64,000 nt of DNA from Prevotella sp. (GTDB taxonomy: Bacteria > Bacteroidota > Bacteroidia > Bacteroidales > Bacteroidaceae), in the NCBI GenBank assembly GCA_017548605.1, contig JAFYZT010000011.1:34306-98305 (forward strand), given 5' to 3'. Made by a program: the position numbers and the translations under genes. Numbering within the stretch: the first letter of the stretch is position 1; each line of letters begins with the position of its first letter. Positions 17,981-25,533 of the stretch are shown piece by piece. The notes under the pieces were generated by a model, which was not told where the DNA came from, made no database searches, and worked only from the letters and a program-made list of their open reading frames with translations.

Positions 17981-18011
17981 CCTCCCCCTTTCCCCCTCCC
18001 AAGGAGGGGGG
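17981..18011. repeat. CCCCCTCC-CAA-GGAGGGGG palindrome
   Basis: Immediately after the ansA stop codon. A near-identical element (GACCTCCCC...CCCTCCCAAGGAGGG) follows the prs stop at 57231. It could act as a terminator for ansA although no T-run follows. Confidence 0.7.
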
Positions 18012-18065
18012 CTGACTGAGGGGATATTAACTGAGATTTATTCATTCATAAAATACAGAAGCATT

Positions 18066-18605
18066 ATGAAAGCATTGAAAGGAACAAAGACAGAGAAAAA
18101 CCTGCAGGAAGCCTTTGCAGGTGAGAGCATGGCTCGCAACAAGTACACCTATTGGGCATCAAAAGCCAAGAAAGACGGCTATGTGCAGATAAGCGCCATT
18201 TTCGAGGAGACGGCTGCCAACGAAAAAGAACATGCTAAGATGTGGTTCAAGCTGTTGGAAGGCGGCATCAAATCGACTCCCGAAAACCTTAAGGCAGCTG
18301 CTGAGGGTGAGAATTTCGAGTGGACCGACATGTATGACCGCATGGCCAAAGAAGCCGAAGAGGAAGGCTTTACTGAGATTGCCGAGAAATTCCGCGGCGT
18401 CGCAGCTATTGAGAAGCACCATGAGGAGCGCTACCGCAAGTTATTGAAGAACATCGAAGACAAGATTGTCTTTTCACGTGATGGCGACGCCATTTGGCAG
18501 TGCCGTAACTGCGGCCATGTGGTAGTGGGCAAGAATGCCCCCGAAATTTGCCCTGTGTGCGACCATCCGCAGAGTTTCTTCGAGCTGAAGGCGGAGAACT
18601 ATTGA
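18066..18605 (+). CDS. rbr: Rubrerythrin
   Basis: 179 aa peroxide-reducing di-iron protein for oxidative stress defence in anaerobes. The ferritin-like domain has the Glu ligands in '[12 protein letters not shown]', '[12 protein letters not shown]' and '[10 protein letters not shown]'; the C-terminal rubredoxin domain has 'CRNCG' and 'CPVCDHP' (four Cys). I use the ATG at 18066 ([13 protein letters not shown]), the family start; the frame is open upstream through the palindrome at 17981 but that part has no homologous character. Monocistronic. Confidence 0.96.
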   Translation: MKALKGTKTEKNLQEAFAGESMARNKYTYWASKAKKDGYVQISAIFEETAANEKEHAKMWFKLLEGGIKSTPENLKAAAEGENFEWTDMYDRMAKEAEEEGFTEIAEKFRGVAAIEKHHEERYRKLLKNIEDKIVFSRDGDAIWQCRNCGHVVVGKNAPEICPVCDHPQSFFELKAENY

Positions 18606-18682
18606 AAGGTAAAAAGGTAAAAGGGTAAAAAGGTAAAAGGGTAAAAAGGTAAAAAGGTAAAAGGGTAAAAAGGTAAAAAAGT
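18606..18682 (+). repeat. GGTAAAAA/GGTAAAAGG tandem array
   Basis: About nine 8-9-bp units directly after the rubrerythrin stop codon, one of the cleanest arrays in the window. Confidence 0.8.
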
Positions 18683-18698
18683 GAAGTGGTAATGGGGG

Positions 18699-18800
18699 GG
18701 GTAGCTTTAGTGGCTATGGGGCTATTGTGGCTAGTAGCTATAGAGGTCATAGGAGTTATAGGGGCTATAGAGATTATAGTAGCTATAGAGGCTATAGATA
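18699..18800 (+). repeat. GGCTATAGA tandem array
   Basis: About ten degenerate 9-bp units of GCTATAGAG/GTTATAGGG. A second array of this family lies at 63720-63786 beside the 5S rRNA gene. Each unit contains CTATAG, a palindrome. Confidence 0.8.
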
Positions 18801-18831
18801 AAAAAGGATAGCGGGAATCGCTATCCTTTTT
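18801..18831. terminator. Terminator between rbr and nth
   Basis: 13-bp perfect stem AAAAAGGATAGCG with a 5-nt loop, ending in T5 on the + side and, on the minus strand, also preceded by A5. Bidirectional between convergent genes. Confidence 0.85.
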
Positions 18832-19519
18832 CGTTATTGGATTTAGATGTTGAGGTATTTGTTGATGAGGATTTTGTTGATGAAGCTTTTGTTGATGAGG
18901 GGCAGATGGTTGAGAAGTCACAGTTGGTGCATTTGGGGTTGCGACTGGTGCAGGTGTAACGTCCGTGAAGGAGAAGCCAGTGGTGTGCCCGTGAGATATA
19001 TTGCTCGGGAATGTTTTTCACCAATTCGTGTTCGACTTTTTCCGGTGTATTGGCCGTTTTCGGCACCAATGCGAGTCGGTGACTGACACGATAGACATGA
19101 GTATCAACGGCCATTGTCGGTTGTTGAAATGCTACTGAGAGCACTACATTGGCCGTCTTACGCCCCACCCCACTGAGAGATGTCAGTTGTTTGATGTTAT
19201 CAGGGACTACGCCGTCGAAGTCATCGACCAGTTGTTTCGCCATCGTTACCAAGTGTTTCGCCTTAGCATTCGGATATGACACGCTTTTGATGTAGGCGAA
19301 TATGTCCGCTTCAGTAGCTGAGGCCATGGTTGCGGCATCGGGATAACGCTGGAAGAGCGAAGGGGTGACCATGTTAATTCGTTTGTCGGTGCATTGGGCA
19401 CTGAGCATGGTGGCCACAAGCAATTGGAAGGGACTGTCAAAAAGCAGTTCAGTCGTCACATCGGGTTGTCGCTGGCGGAAATAATCGACGACAAAGGCAT
19501 AGCGGTCTTTTCTGTTCAT
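18821..19519 (-). CDS. nth: Endonuclease III with a low-complexity C-terminal tail
   Basis: 232 aa base-excision repair glycosylase/AP lyase for oxidised pyrimidines. The HhH motif 'LTSLSGVGRKTANVV' has the catalytic Lys121; the catalytic Asp139 is in 'AVDTHVYR'. The 4Fe-4S cluster ligands are C-x6-C-x2-C-x5-C in 'CTSRNPKCTNCDFSTIC'. Enzymes of this family normally end soon after the last Cys; here a further ~25 residues rich in Ser/Thr/Lys are translated from a GTTGATGAG-like array. The stop codon lies inside the terminator hairpin. Confidence 0.95.
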   Translation of the reverse strand: MNRKDRYAFVVDYFRQRQPDVTTELLFDSPFQLLVATMLSAQCTDKRINMVTPSLFQRYPDAATMASATEADIFAYIKSVSYPNAKAKHLVTMAKQLVDDFDGVVPDNIKQLTSLSGVGRKTANVVLSVAFQQPTMAVDTHVYRVSHRLALVPKTANTPEKVEHELVKNIPEQYISRAHHWLLLHGRYTCTSRNPKCTNCDFSTICPSSTKASSTKSSSTNTSTSKSNNEKG

Positions 19520-19533
19520 GGGGAGGTGAATAA

Positions 19534-19553
19534 AGGCGGGCCAAAGCCCGCCT
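19534..19553. terminator. Terminator behind the OmpH-like gene
   Basis: 8-bp GC-only-rich stem AGGCGGGC with a 4-nt loop, positioned between the OmpH-like gene and nth, both on the minus strand. Confidence 0.7.
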
Positions 19554-19650
19554 AAAGATTATTTTAAGAAATAATAGGAAATTCTATGAAATCCTCATGA
19601 AAGAGAGATTATTTCTTGGCTGTAGAGTCAGCCTTTTCTTCTTTTTTCTC

Positions 19651-20250
19651 CTATTTCTTTTCTTCTTTCTTTCCCGGCTTGTATGCTTTATTCAGACCGG
19701 CAACCACATCTTCGGTGATGTCGTAGGCATTGTCAGCATAAAGAATGTTGTCGCCCAATTGTTTGGTAAGGATAAAGGCATATTTCTTGTCCTTGTTGTA
19801 GTCAGCGAGGAAATGTTGGAGGCTGTCGATGAGCGCCTGCTGGAACTTCGCCGTTTCATTTTGGAATTCCGCAGAGAGGCGTTGCTGTGCCGCCACATAC
19901 TGTTGCTGTTGGCGTTCGATAGCAGCCTGCTGGTTTTCTGCTTCCTGTCGGCTCGAGAAGCCATTATTTTGCAGTTTGCTCTGGAAGTTCTGCACAGCAG
20001 CCTGCAAATTCTGTTCCTGTCCCTTAAGAGCATTGTCAATGTTTTGTCCTTTTGACTCGAGCTGTGCTTTCATCTCCTTGCAGAAATCATACTGGCTCAT
20101 GATGGAATCTACCTCCACGAAAGCGATGAGTTGTGAAGAATTTCCTGCAGCGGCAGGTGACTTGGCATCAGACTTAGCATTGTCGGAGCACGAGAAGGTA
20201 AGTGCGGCCACGGCAGCCATAGCCATTACTTTAAAAAGATTCTTTTTCAT
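19651..20250 (-). CDS. OmpH/Skp-like periplasmic lipoprotein
   Basis: 199 aa. Lipobox at Cys21 (LTFSC), then an OmpH domain: a short beta strand 'LIAFVEVDSIMSQYDF', a long Gln/Glu/Lys-rich coiled coil (~65-140), and 'YAFILTKQLGDNILYADNAYDIT', the typical OmpH C-terminal strand. Skp proteins hold unfolded outer-membrane proteins in the periplasm; a lipid-anchored form is common in Bacteroidales. The frame stops at TAG (19651-19653) in a Lys/Glu-rich tail, but remains open for 13 more codons to TAA at 19609, which continue the same composition, so the tail may be shortened by a nonsense mutation. Confidence 0.88.
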   Translation of the reverse strand: MKKNLFKVMAMAAVAALTFSCSDNAKSDAKSPAAAGNSSQLIAFVEVDSIMSQYDFCKEMKAQLESKGQNIDNALKGQEQNLQAAVQNFQSKLQNNGFSSRQEAENQQAAIERQQQQYVAAQQRLSAEFQNETAKFQQALIDSLQHFLADYNKDKKYAFILTKQLGDNILYADNAYDITEDVVAGLNKAYKPGKKEEKK

Positions 20251-20274
20251 TATTAAATGGTATTGTTTAAATTA

Positions 20275-20481
20275 TTATCTATGTTCTTTCACCGCGTTTT
20301 CCTGTTCCCTCATCTCCCTATCCTGTTCGATGACGCAGTGTATGCCTTTTTCCTTGAGTGCCTGATTGTCATGGATATGCTGTGACGAAAAGCGACCATT
20401 CTTGCGGATGAGCACTTTTACACACAGCAGGGTCATGGCTATGGCGACAAGTATTACGGCAATAAGGATATTTGTCAACAT
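20275..20481 (-). CDS. Small conserved membrane protein
   Basis: 68 aa. One N-terminal transmembrane helix (MLTNILIAVILVAIAMTLLCVKVLI) followed by a short charged cytoplasmic tail with 'KKNGRF'-like and 'GIHCV' segments. I recognise this as a conserved Bacteroidales small protein of unknown function. It has a perfect minus-strand promoter (20545-20575) and is followed 24 bp later by the OmpH-like gene, so the two probably share a transcript. Confidence 0.8.
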   Translation of the reverse strand: MLTNILIAVILVAIAMTLLCVKVLIRKNGRFSSQHIHDNQALKEKGIHCVIEQDREMREQENAVKEHR

Positions 20482-20486
20482 TTTAT

Positions 20487-20517
20487 TTTGTTTTCCGATG
20501 GATTTCTATTACCTTTG
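20487..20517 (+). promoter_or_regulatory. pepD promoter
   Basis: TTTG (20487-20490), 19-bp spacer, TACCTTTG (20510-20517). It gives a leader of roughly 100 nt. Confidence 0.7.
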
Positions 20518-20544
20518 CATAGTTTTAGGTACATAAAATCCGTG

Positions 20545-20575
20545 CAAAGGTAATGTAAAAAAGGGGAAACACAAA
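20545..20575 (-). promoter_or_regulatory. Promoter of the small membrane protein/OmpH unit
   Basis: On the minus strand TTTG (20572-20575), 19-bp spacer, TACCTTTG (20545-20552). It converges on the pepD promoter, so the two start regions overlap and transcripts would run into each other's leader. Confidence 0.72.
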
Positions 20576-20621
20576 ATTAGCGTGAAAGAATTTGCATAAT
20601 CAACCATAAAAATAATACGAC

Positions 20622-22076
20622 ATGATGAACAAGAACGATTTGACACCACGTAGCGTGTTTGAGCAGTTTGCCCGTATCAACGAGATTCCACGTCCTTCGA
20701 AACGGGAGGAGAAGATGATAGCCTATTTGATGGACTTTGGGCAGTCGCGCGGTTTGCCTACGAAGTGTGATGCTGTGGGCAACGTGTTAATCAGCAAGGG
20801 TGCCACCCCCGGTTACGAAGACCGTCAGACATTGATTTTGCAGAGCCATATGGACATGGTATGCGAAAAACTGGTTGATGTGGATTTTGACTTCGACAAA
20901 GACGCCATTCAGACCTATATTGACGGCGAGTGGCTGAAAGCCAAGGGCACCACATTAGGAGCCGACGACGGTATCGGTTGCGCCATGGAATTGGCCCTGC
21001 TCGACAGCAACGATATTGAGCACGGTCCGATAGAATGTGTGTTCACACGCGACGAGGAGACCGGACTGACCGGTGCTTTCGGCATGGAAGCCGATTTCAT
21101 GACAGGCAAGATGCTCATCAATCTCGACTCCGAAGACGAGGGACAAATCTTCGTGTCGTGTGCCGGTGGCAAGACCACTACTGCCACGTTCTCCTTCGAC
21201 CGCGAGGATGCCCCCAAAAGCTATTTCTTCATGGAGGCCAGTCTGAAAGGATTGAACGGCGGCCATTCCGGTGATGACATCAACAAGAAACGTGCCAATG
21301 CCATTAAGATACTCTCCCGTTTCCTCTACAAGGAGATGCAGAAGATGACAGTGTTGCTGGTCAGTTTCGACAGTGGCCGCATGCACAATGCCATCCCCCG
21401 CGATGGCAAGGTTTGTTTTGCTGTACCCTCCAAGGAGAAAGAGACGGTTAAGGCCGACTGGAATATCTTTGCTGCCGAGGTGGCCGACGAGTTCCATGTG
21501 ACCGAGACGACGATGGACTTCCAGCTATCGAGTGCCGAAGCCCGTAAAGTCATCACCAAACCTACAGGCCAGAATATCATCCGTGCCTTGCAAGCCGTAG
21601 ATAATGGCGTGTATGCCATGTGCCAGGACGAAGCGGTGGCATGGCTGGTGGAGACCTCAAGTAATGTGGCCAGTGTGACGACTACGGACAAAAAGGTGGT
21701 GGTGGTTGCCTCTCAGCGCAGCAATGTGATGAGCAATCTGGAAAACCAGGGCAACACGGTGAAAGCCCTGTTTGAGCTGGCTGGAGCCAAGGTGGAGCAA
21801 GGTGACGGCTATCCCGCATGGAAGATGCGTGCCGACAGTGCCTTGACCCGTCTGGCTGTGGACTGTTATAAGGAATTGTTCCACAAAGACCCTCAGGTGT
21901 TGGGCATTCATGCCGGTCTGGAGTGTGGCCTGTTCAGTGAGCGTTATCCCGACCTCGATATGGTATCATTCGGTCCGACGCTTCGAGGTGTACACTCCCC
22001 TGATGAGCGCCTGCATATCCCCACGGTGCAGATGGTGTGGGATCACCTGTTGTTGATGTTAAAGAGGATTCCTTGA
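20622..22076 (+). CDS. pepD: Aminoacyl-histidine dipeptidase (beta-Ala-His/Xaa-His dipeptidase)
   Basis: 484 aa cytoplasmic M20C metallopeptidase that splits Xaa-His and other dipeptides. Metal ligands are visible as His76/Asp78 in 'LQSHMDMV', the Asp pair at 115-116 in 'GADDGIG', Glu145/146 in 'RDEETGLTGA', Asp in 'INLDSEDEG' and the C-terminal His in 'LRGVHSPDERL'. The lid domain insertion between residues ~190 and 400 is present. The length matches E. coli PepD. A lipoprotein gene follows closely. Confidence 0.95.
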   Translation: MMNKNDLTPRSVFEQFARINEIPRPSKREEKMIAYLMDFGQSRGLPTKCDAVGNVLISKGATPGYEDRQTLILQSHMDMVCEKLVDVDFDFDKDAIQTYIDGEWLKAKGTTLGADDGIGCAMELALLDSNDIEHGPIECVFTRDEETGLTGAFGMEADFMTGKMLINLDSEDEGQIFVSCAGGKTTTATFSFDREDAPKSYFFMEASLKGLNGGHSGDDINKKRANAIKILSRFLYKEMQKMTVLLVSFDSGRMHNAIPRDGKVCFAVPSKEKETVKADWNIFAAEVADEFHVTETTMDFQLSSAEARKVITKPTGQNIIRALQAVDNGVYAMCQDEAVAWLVETSSNVASVTTTDKKVVVVASQRSNVMSNLENQGNTVKALFELAGAKVEQGDGYPAWKMRADSALTRLAVDCYKELFHKDPQVLGIHAGLECGLFSERYPDLDMVSFGPTLRGVHSPDERLHIPTVQMVWDHLLLMLKRIP

Positions 22077-22104
22077 TGTTTGAAGTATGAGATTTGCAGT
22101 TTCG

Positions 22105-22494
22105 ATGAAAAGACAAAACTATTTAATCATTTCTATGTTGTTTCTCGCCGTGCTATTGGTGAGTTGTGGCGAGGAACACCGCAGTCGTTCGTTAGTGAAG
22201 GACTTTTTGAAAGAGAACCTGACGATTGACGACTACAGTGTGGACCGTTGGGAGAAATATGACTCCACCTATCGGGTGAGCGCACAGGCCATTGCTTCGT
22301 TGCACAGTAATGTCACCCACATCGGCCCATTCAAGTCGGGCATCCGCTACCAGCCCTACAAGGCAGGCGACAAGTTATATTTTGTCCGCTTAAAATACGA
22401 GGTAGATTTAGGAGGCGACAGTCTGACAAAAATGACTCACACGTTTTACATCGACAAGGACCTCACAGGTGTTGTGGCAGTAAAAGAGAATTGA
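22105..22494 (+). CDS. Small lipoprotein of unknown function
   Basis: 129 aa from the ATG at 22105 (MKRQNYLIISMLFLAVLLVSC), chosen because it gives a compact lipoprotein signal; the in-frame ATG at 22087 would add six residues. Lipid-anchored Cys21 is followed by a small alpha/beta domain ('SLVKDFLKENLTIDDYSVDRWEKYDST'). No family recognised with certainty. It is 28 bp behind pepD and may be co-transcribed. A hairpin terminator follows. Confidence 0.75.
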   Translation: MKRQNYLIISMLFLAVLLVSCGEEHRSRSLVKDFLKENLTIDDYSVDRWEKYDSTYRVSAQAIASLHSNVTHIGPFKSGIRYQPYKAGDKLYFVRLKYEVDLGGDSLTKMTHTFYIDKDLTGVVAVKEN

Positions 22495-22510
22495 GCCAGA
22501 GATATTCCTA

Positions 22511-22539
22511 AAAAGGAGGGTGTGCCACACCCTCCTTTT
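22511..22539. terminator. Bidirectional terminator
   Basis: AAAAGGAGGGTG-TGCCA-CACCCTCCTTTT stem-loop between the convergent lipoprotein and DUF4465 genes. Confidence 0.85.
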
Positions 22540-22561
22540 ATATGCTCATTCATCAAAAGAA

Positions 22562-24148
22562 TCACTTCACCATTACCTTGCGAACAGAGCCATCAGACAT
22601 GCGGACGATGTTAACACCCTTCTGCAGTTTATCCATCTTCCGTCCATTCAGGTCATAAATCTGAACGGTAACTGTGGACTGGTAGGGAGAAACGACTGCG
22701 GTGGCATCATCCAAATCAACATTCTTGTCGGGCAGCACTTCCTCGCCCTCAGCACCGAAGTTATCGAAGCAGAAATAAGCAGGAGTGTTCATGCCCCAAT
22801 CGCCAGTGTCAGTGCTTGAGAGTGTAAAGCCGATCTTTTTCACGGCACCCAGACCGCTCAAATCGACATAACGCCAATCATCGATGATATAAGCTGTAGC
22901 GGCATCACGCAGGTCGGCGAGATAGAACTCCTTCGTACCCGTTACCTCACCATTAGCATCGTATCCTGTGATGGTAAGCAGGAACCAGTCACCCAGACCA
23001 AACTTCTTGGCACCCGAACCATCCTTCATGGCAACATACGCCCAACTGTTGTTGGTGATATAGAAGCCGGGGACGACCGTGGGTTCATCGTTCAGCACGG
23101 TGGCATAGCAGGGTCCCATGAAATCGGCAACGTAGGCAACACCATAGTTGGCAGAGCCATCATATCCGCCACCCACGATATTGTTCCACTGGTCGTCGAG
23201 GCTCTCATACTTAGTATCGGTTCTGTTGGCATAGCCAAACCAATACCAGAAGCCCATATCACTCATACAACCCGATGCGAACTCGAAGCTACCGCTGACA
23301 AATTCTGTGCGCTCATCATCGTCCTCGGTGTCAATGCCCATGTGGCCGTTGGCAGGGACAACGATATCTTCGAAGGTGGCAATTTCAAGTGAAGCCCCAG
23401 CGGGTGCCTCACCATTGAAGTCGTCCATACAGAAGTAGGTGGGAGTGGTAAGTCCCCAGTCGTTTTTGCGTGAGCCATCCATCGCAAAGGAAATCTCCTT
23501 TATGTCGCCAAGGCTGCTCAGGTCCACCCATGTCCAGTCATTGATGTAGGTGTGTGCCGTTTCATCCTCCGAGGTGAAGTCAGCAAGAAAAACTTCCACT
23601 GTCTTCTGCTCATCGTTGCTGTTCGTACCAGTTATTATCAGTTTCAGATAGTCACCCGTCGTAAAGGCACCACCATAGCCATCACCCGCTAAAATGGCTT
23701 CCATCACCCATGCGGTGTTCGTGATATAGAAACCCGTCACGGGCAGGTCGTTTGTTGTGCCCACGCTGATTTTCTGAGGAGGCATCATGCTACCAGCATC
23801 ATAATAGACGGCATATCGTGCAGAACCGTTCACACCGTGCCCCACACAACTGTTGAATTGGTCGGGTGTAGTCGTGATGAATGTTGTTTGGGTGCGGGCA
23901 GAAATAGAAAAGCCGCAAAAGAAATCCCAGTCCTCCAAACAATAATTGTCAAAAACAAAGTCTCCATTCGGAGAGGAAAACATGCCAACACCCATGTCTT
24001 CATCAAAGAAGTTCTGCTGGAAGTTGTCGGCGTTAAGGACCGCATTCCCGCCTTCGAGGGTGACAACGTCTTCGAAAGTTACGACGTCGGTCGCATGCAT
24101 GGTATTTGCCATGCATAATGTAATCACTAAGTAAAAATACTTTTTCAT
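22562..24148 (-). CDS. Secreted protein with two DUF4465 domains, under cobalamin riboswitch
   Basis: 528 aa with a signal peptide (MKKYFYLVITLCMANTMHA) and no lipobox. Two tandem DUF4465 domains are seen (about residues 20-255 and 260-480), each starting with 'FEDIV/FEDVV' and ending with 'WGMNTPAYFCFDNF' or 'WGLTTPTYFCMDDF'. The C-terminus 'VTVQIYDLNGRKMDKLQKGVNIVRMSDG' is a type IX-like sorting tail. DUF4465 proteins are frequent in vitamin B12-regulated loci of gut Bacteroidales and some B12-locus proteins there bind cobamides at the cell surface. Together with the upstream riboswitch this makes a B12 or cobamide-capture role likely, but binding is inference. No btuB gene is adjacent. Confidence 0.88.
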   Translation of the reverse strand: MKKYFYLVITLCMANTMHATDVVTFEDVVTLEGGNAVLNADNFQQNFFDEDMGVGMFSSPNGDFVFDNYCLEDWDFFCGFSISARTQTTFITTTPDQFNSCVGHGVNGSARYAVYYDAGSMMPPQKISVGTTNDLPVTGFYITNTAWVMEAILAGDGYGGAFTTGDYLKLIITGTNSNDEQKTVEVFLADFTSEDETAHTYINDWTWVDLSSLGDIKEISFAMDGSRKNDWGLTTPTYFCMDDFNGEAPAGASLEIATFEDIVVPANGHMGIDTEDDDERTEFVSGSFEFASGCMSDMGFWYWFGYANRTDTKYESLDDQWNNIVGGGYDGSANYGVAYVADFMGPCYATVLNDEPTVVPGFYITNNSWAYVAMKDGSGAKKFGLGDWFLLTITGYDANGEVTGTKEFYLADLRDAATAYIIDDWRYVDLSGLGAVKKIGFTLSSTDTGDWGMNTPAYFCFDNFGAEGEEVLPDKNVDLDDATAVVSPYQSTVTVQIYDLNGRKMDKLQKGVNIVRMSDGSVRKVMVK

Positions 24149-24413
24149 ACGCGTTTATTATTTAAGGAATAAAATCTGTTTCTTTCCTCTCATCCGTCCA
24201 TCAGGAAAGTGCTTGACACCGATAGCAGGAACAGGGCCACGATAACATGGCAACTGCCTACGCGAGCACTCCGGGCATGACGAAGAAACGCAGTATCAAT
24301 GCCTTGATCATGCATCTTAGCTGCGCTTCGCGAAATGCGAAAAGTTAAATAATTAACTATGCTTTATGAACTGACTCGGCACCTAACCCCAGAGGTACAC
24401 CGAACCAAACATA
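24149..24413 (-). other. Long leader between cobalamin riboswitch and DUF4465 gene
   Basis: About 265 nt of transcribed, non-coding leader lie between the aptamer and the start codon. A small hairpin near 24325 (CTTCGCGAAATGCGAAAAG) is visible; no coding sequence was recognised. Such length leaves room for an expression platform. Confidence 0.5.
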
Positions 24414-24660
24414 TCGTGGCAGGTCTTCTGACTTATCGCTCGATACGCAAGCGTCTTCCCGAAAATCTCAGTGACATTGTGCTTGCGCCGTGAAAAGGGC
24501 GACTCACAGCTGCGGGACAGTCGGGGTTTCACACCCCGTTCCCATTTTAATCGGTCGTCGAACCACGAATATTGTTCTTGTGGAACTGGCAGGATTATCC
24601 TGCGTCCACACAGGGAAACCATACGGCGGACACTTCCAGCCTCGGTCTCTGTTACGGGTA
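24414..24660 (-). promoter_or_regulatory. Cobalamin riboswitch
   Basis: Read on the minus strand, the core contains 'AACGGGGTGTGAAACCCCGA', 'CTGTCCCGCAGCTGTGA' and ends with the B12 box 'AAGTCAGAAGACCTGCCACG' at 24415-24434. These are the diagnostic conserved blocks of the AdoCbl-type aptamer. A TATCTTTG promoter element sits just upstream at 24661-24668. It should repress the DUF4465 gene when cobalamin is plentiful. Confidence 0.95.
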
Positions 24661-24780
24661 CAAAGATAAGAAAAAGTCGGTCAAGTGAGTACAAAAGAAG
24701 CATATTTCTTTTGCCGGACGTGATAATTTTATCAAAAAGTAAAGAAAAAGTCAATTTTTGAAGCAGAGAAGGACAATCAT

Positions 24781-25296
24781 TTATGCCAACATGCGTCGCA
24801 TGTATTTTCTCACCTGCTTGCGTGCCGTACCCAGATGGTTTTCCACAGATTTGTAATTGATTTGTAAGGTGTCGGAAATTTCCGATACTTTCAAACCACC
24901 ATATACATTCATTCTATATATGACTTGTTGGTTGTTGCTCAATCGGGCCACGCCCCGTTCCATGATTTCGAGCATTTCACGAGCCGAATATACAGACTGG
25001 GCATCATAAGAACCATCAGAGTTGGCCGTCTTGATATAATGTTCGTATTGTTCCACCGCATGTTGATGCCTCCACTGGTCACGGATGATATTCATCGCAA
25101 TAGTATAGACCAAATTGGGCAGTGTTACCGGTGTTATAAGTTGATTGGATTGTAACAGTCGCAGGAACACATCCTGCACGATATCCTCAGCCACAAAAGC
25201 ATTGCCGAGCCTTGCTGTGGCGAATTGTAGCAATTCGCTGCGATAGGCTTGGTAAAAGTCGGCAATGAGAGAATAGTTGTCAGCAGGAGGACACAT
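24781..25296 (-). CDS. ECF-type RNA polymerase sigma factor
   Basis: 171 aa. Region 2 is seen as 'LLQFATARLGNAFVAEDIVQDVFLRLLQ' with 'LVYTIAMNIIRDQWR', and region 4 as 'RLSNNQQVIYRMNVYGGLKVSEISDTLQINYKSVENHLGTARKQVR'. No anti-sigma (FecR-type) gene is next to it, so its signal is unknown. A TATCTTTG element on the minus strand (25322-25329) is a likely promoter. It ends about 110 bp before the riboswitch promoter and has no obvious own terminator. Confidence 0.92.
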   Translation of the reverse strand: MCPPADNYSLIADFYQAYRSELLQFATARLGNAFVAEDIVQDVFLRLLQSNQLITPVTLPNLVYTIAMNIIRDQWRHQHAVEQYEHYIKTANSDGSYDAQSVYSAREMLEIMERGVARLSNNQQVIYRMNVYGGLKVSEISDTLQINYKSVENHLGTARKQVRKYMRRMLA

Positions 25297-25533
25297 GTTT
25301 GCTAAATATCAATAGATATGGCAAAGATACATGTTTTTTCGCTTACTTCGTTAAAAAAACGCTTAAAAAAAGTAAATGCGCCAAAAAGAAGGGAAAATGA
25401 CGGACGAATGATGATGAACGAACGATGAATGAGAATTTCAAGGTTTCAAAGGAGAAATTGGCACGAAATTTGTATATGGGAAGAGGTAAGACGATTTTAA
25501 ACAACATAATAAACATATAAATAAAGAAGAACC

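Noticed and set aside
24383-24754. Minus-strand open frame over the riboswitch
   Set aside because: It covers the conserved cobalamin aptamer blocks; the RNA explains the conservation and the frame has no protein-like character.
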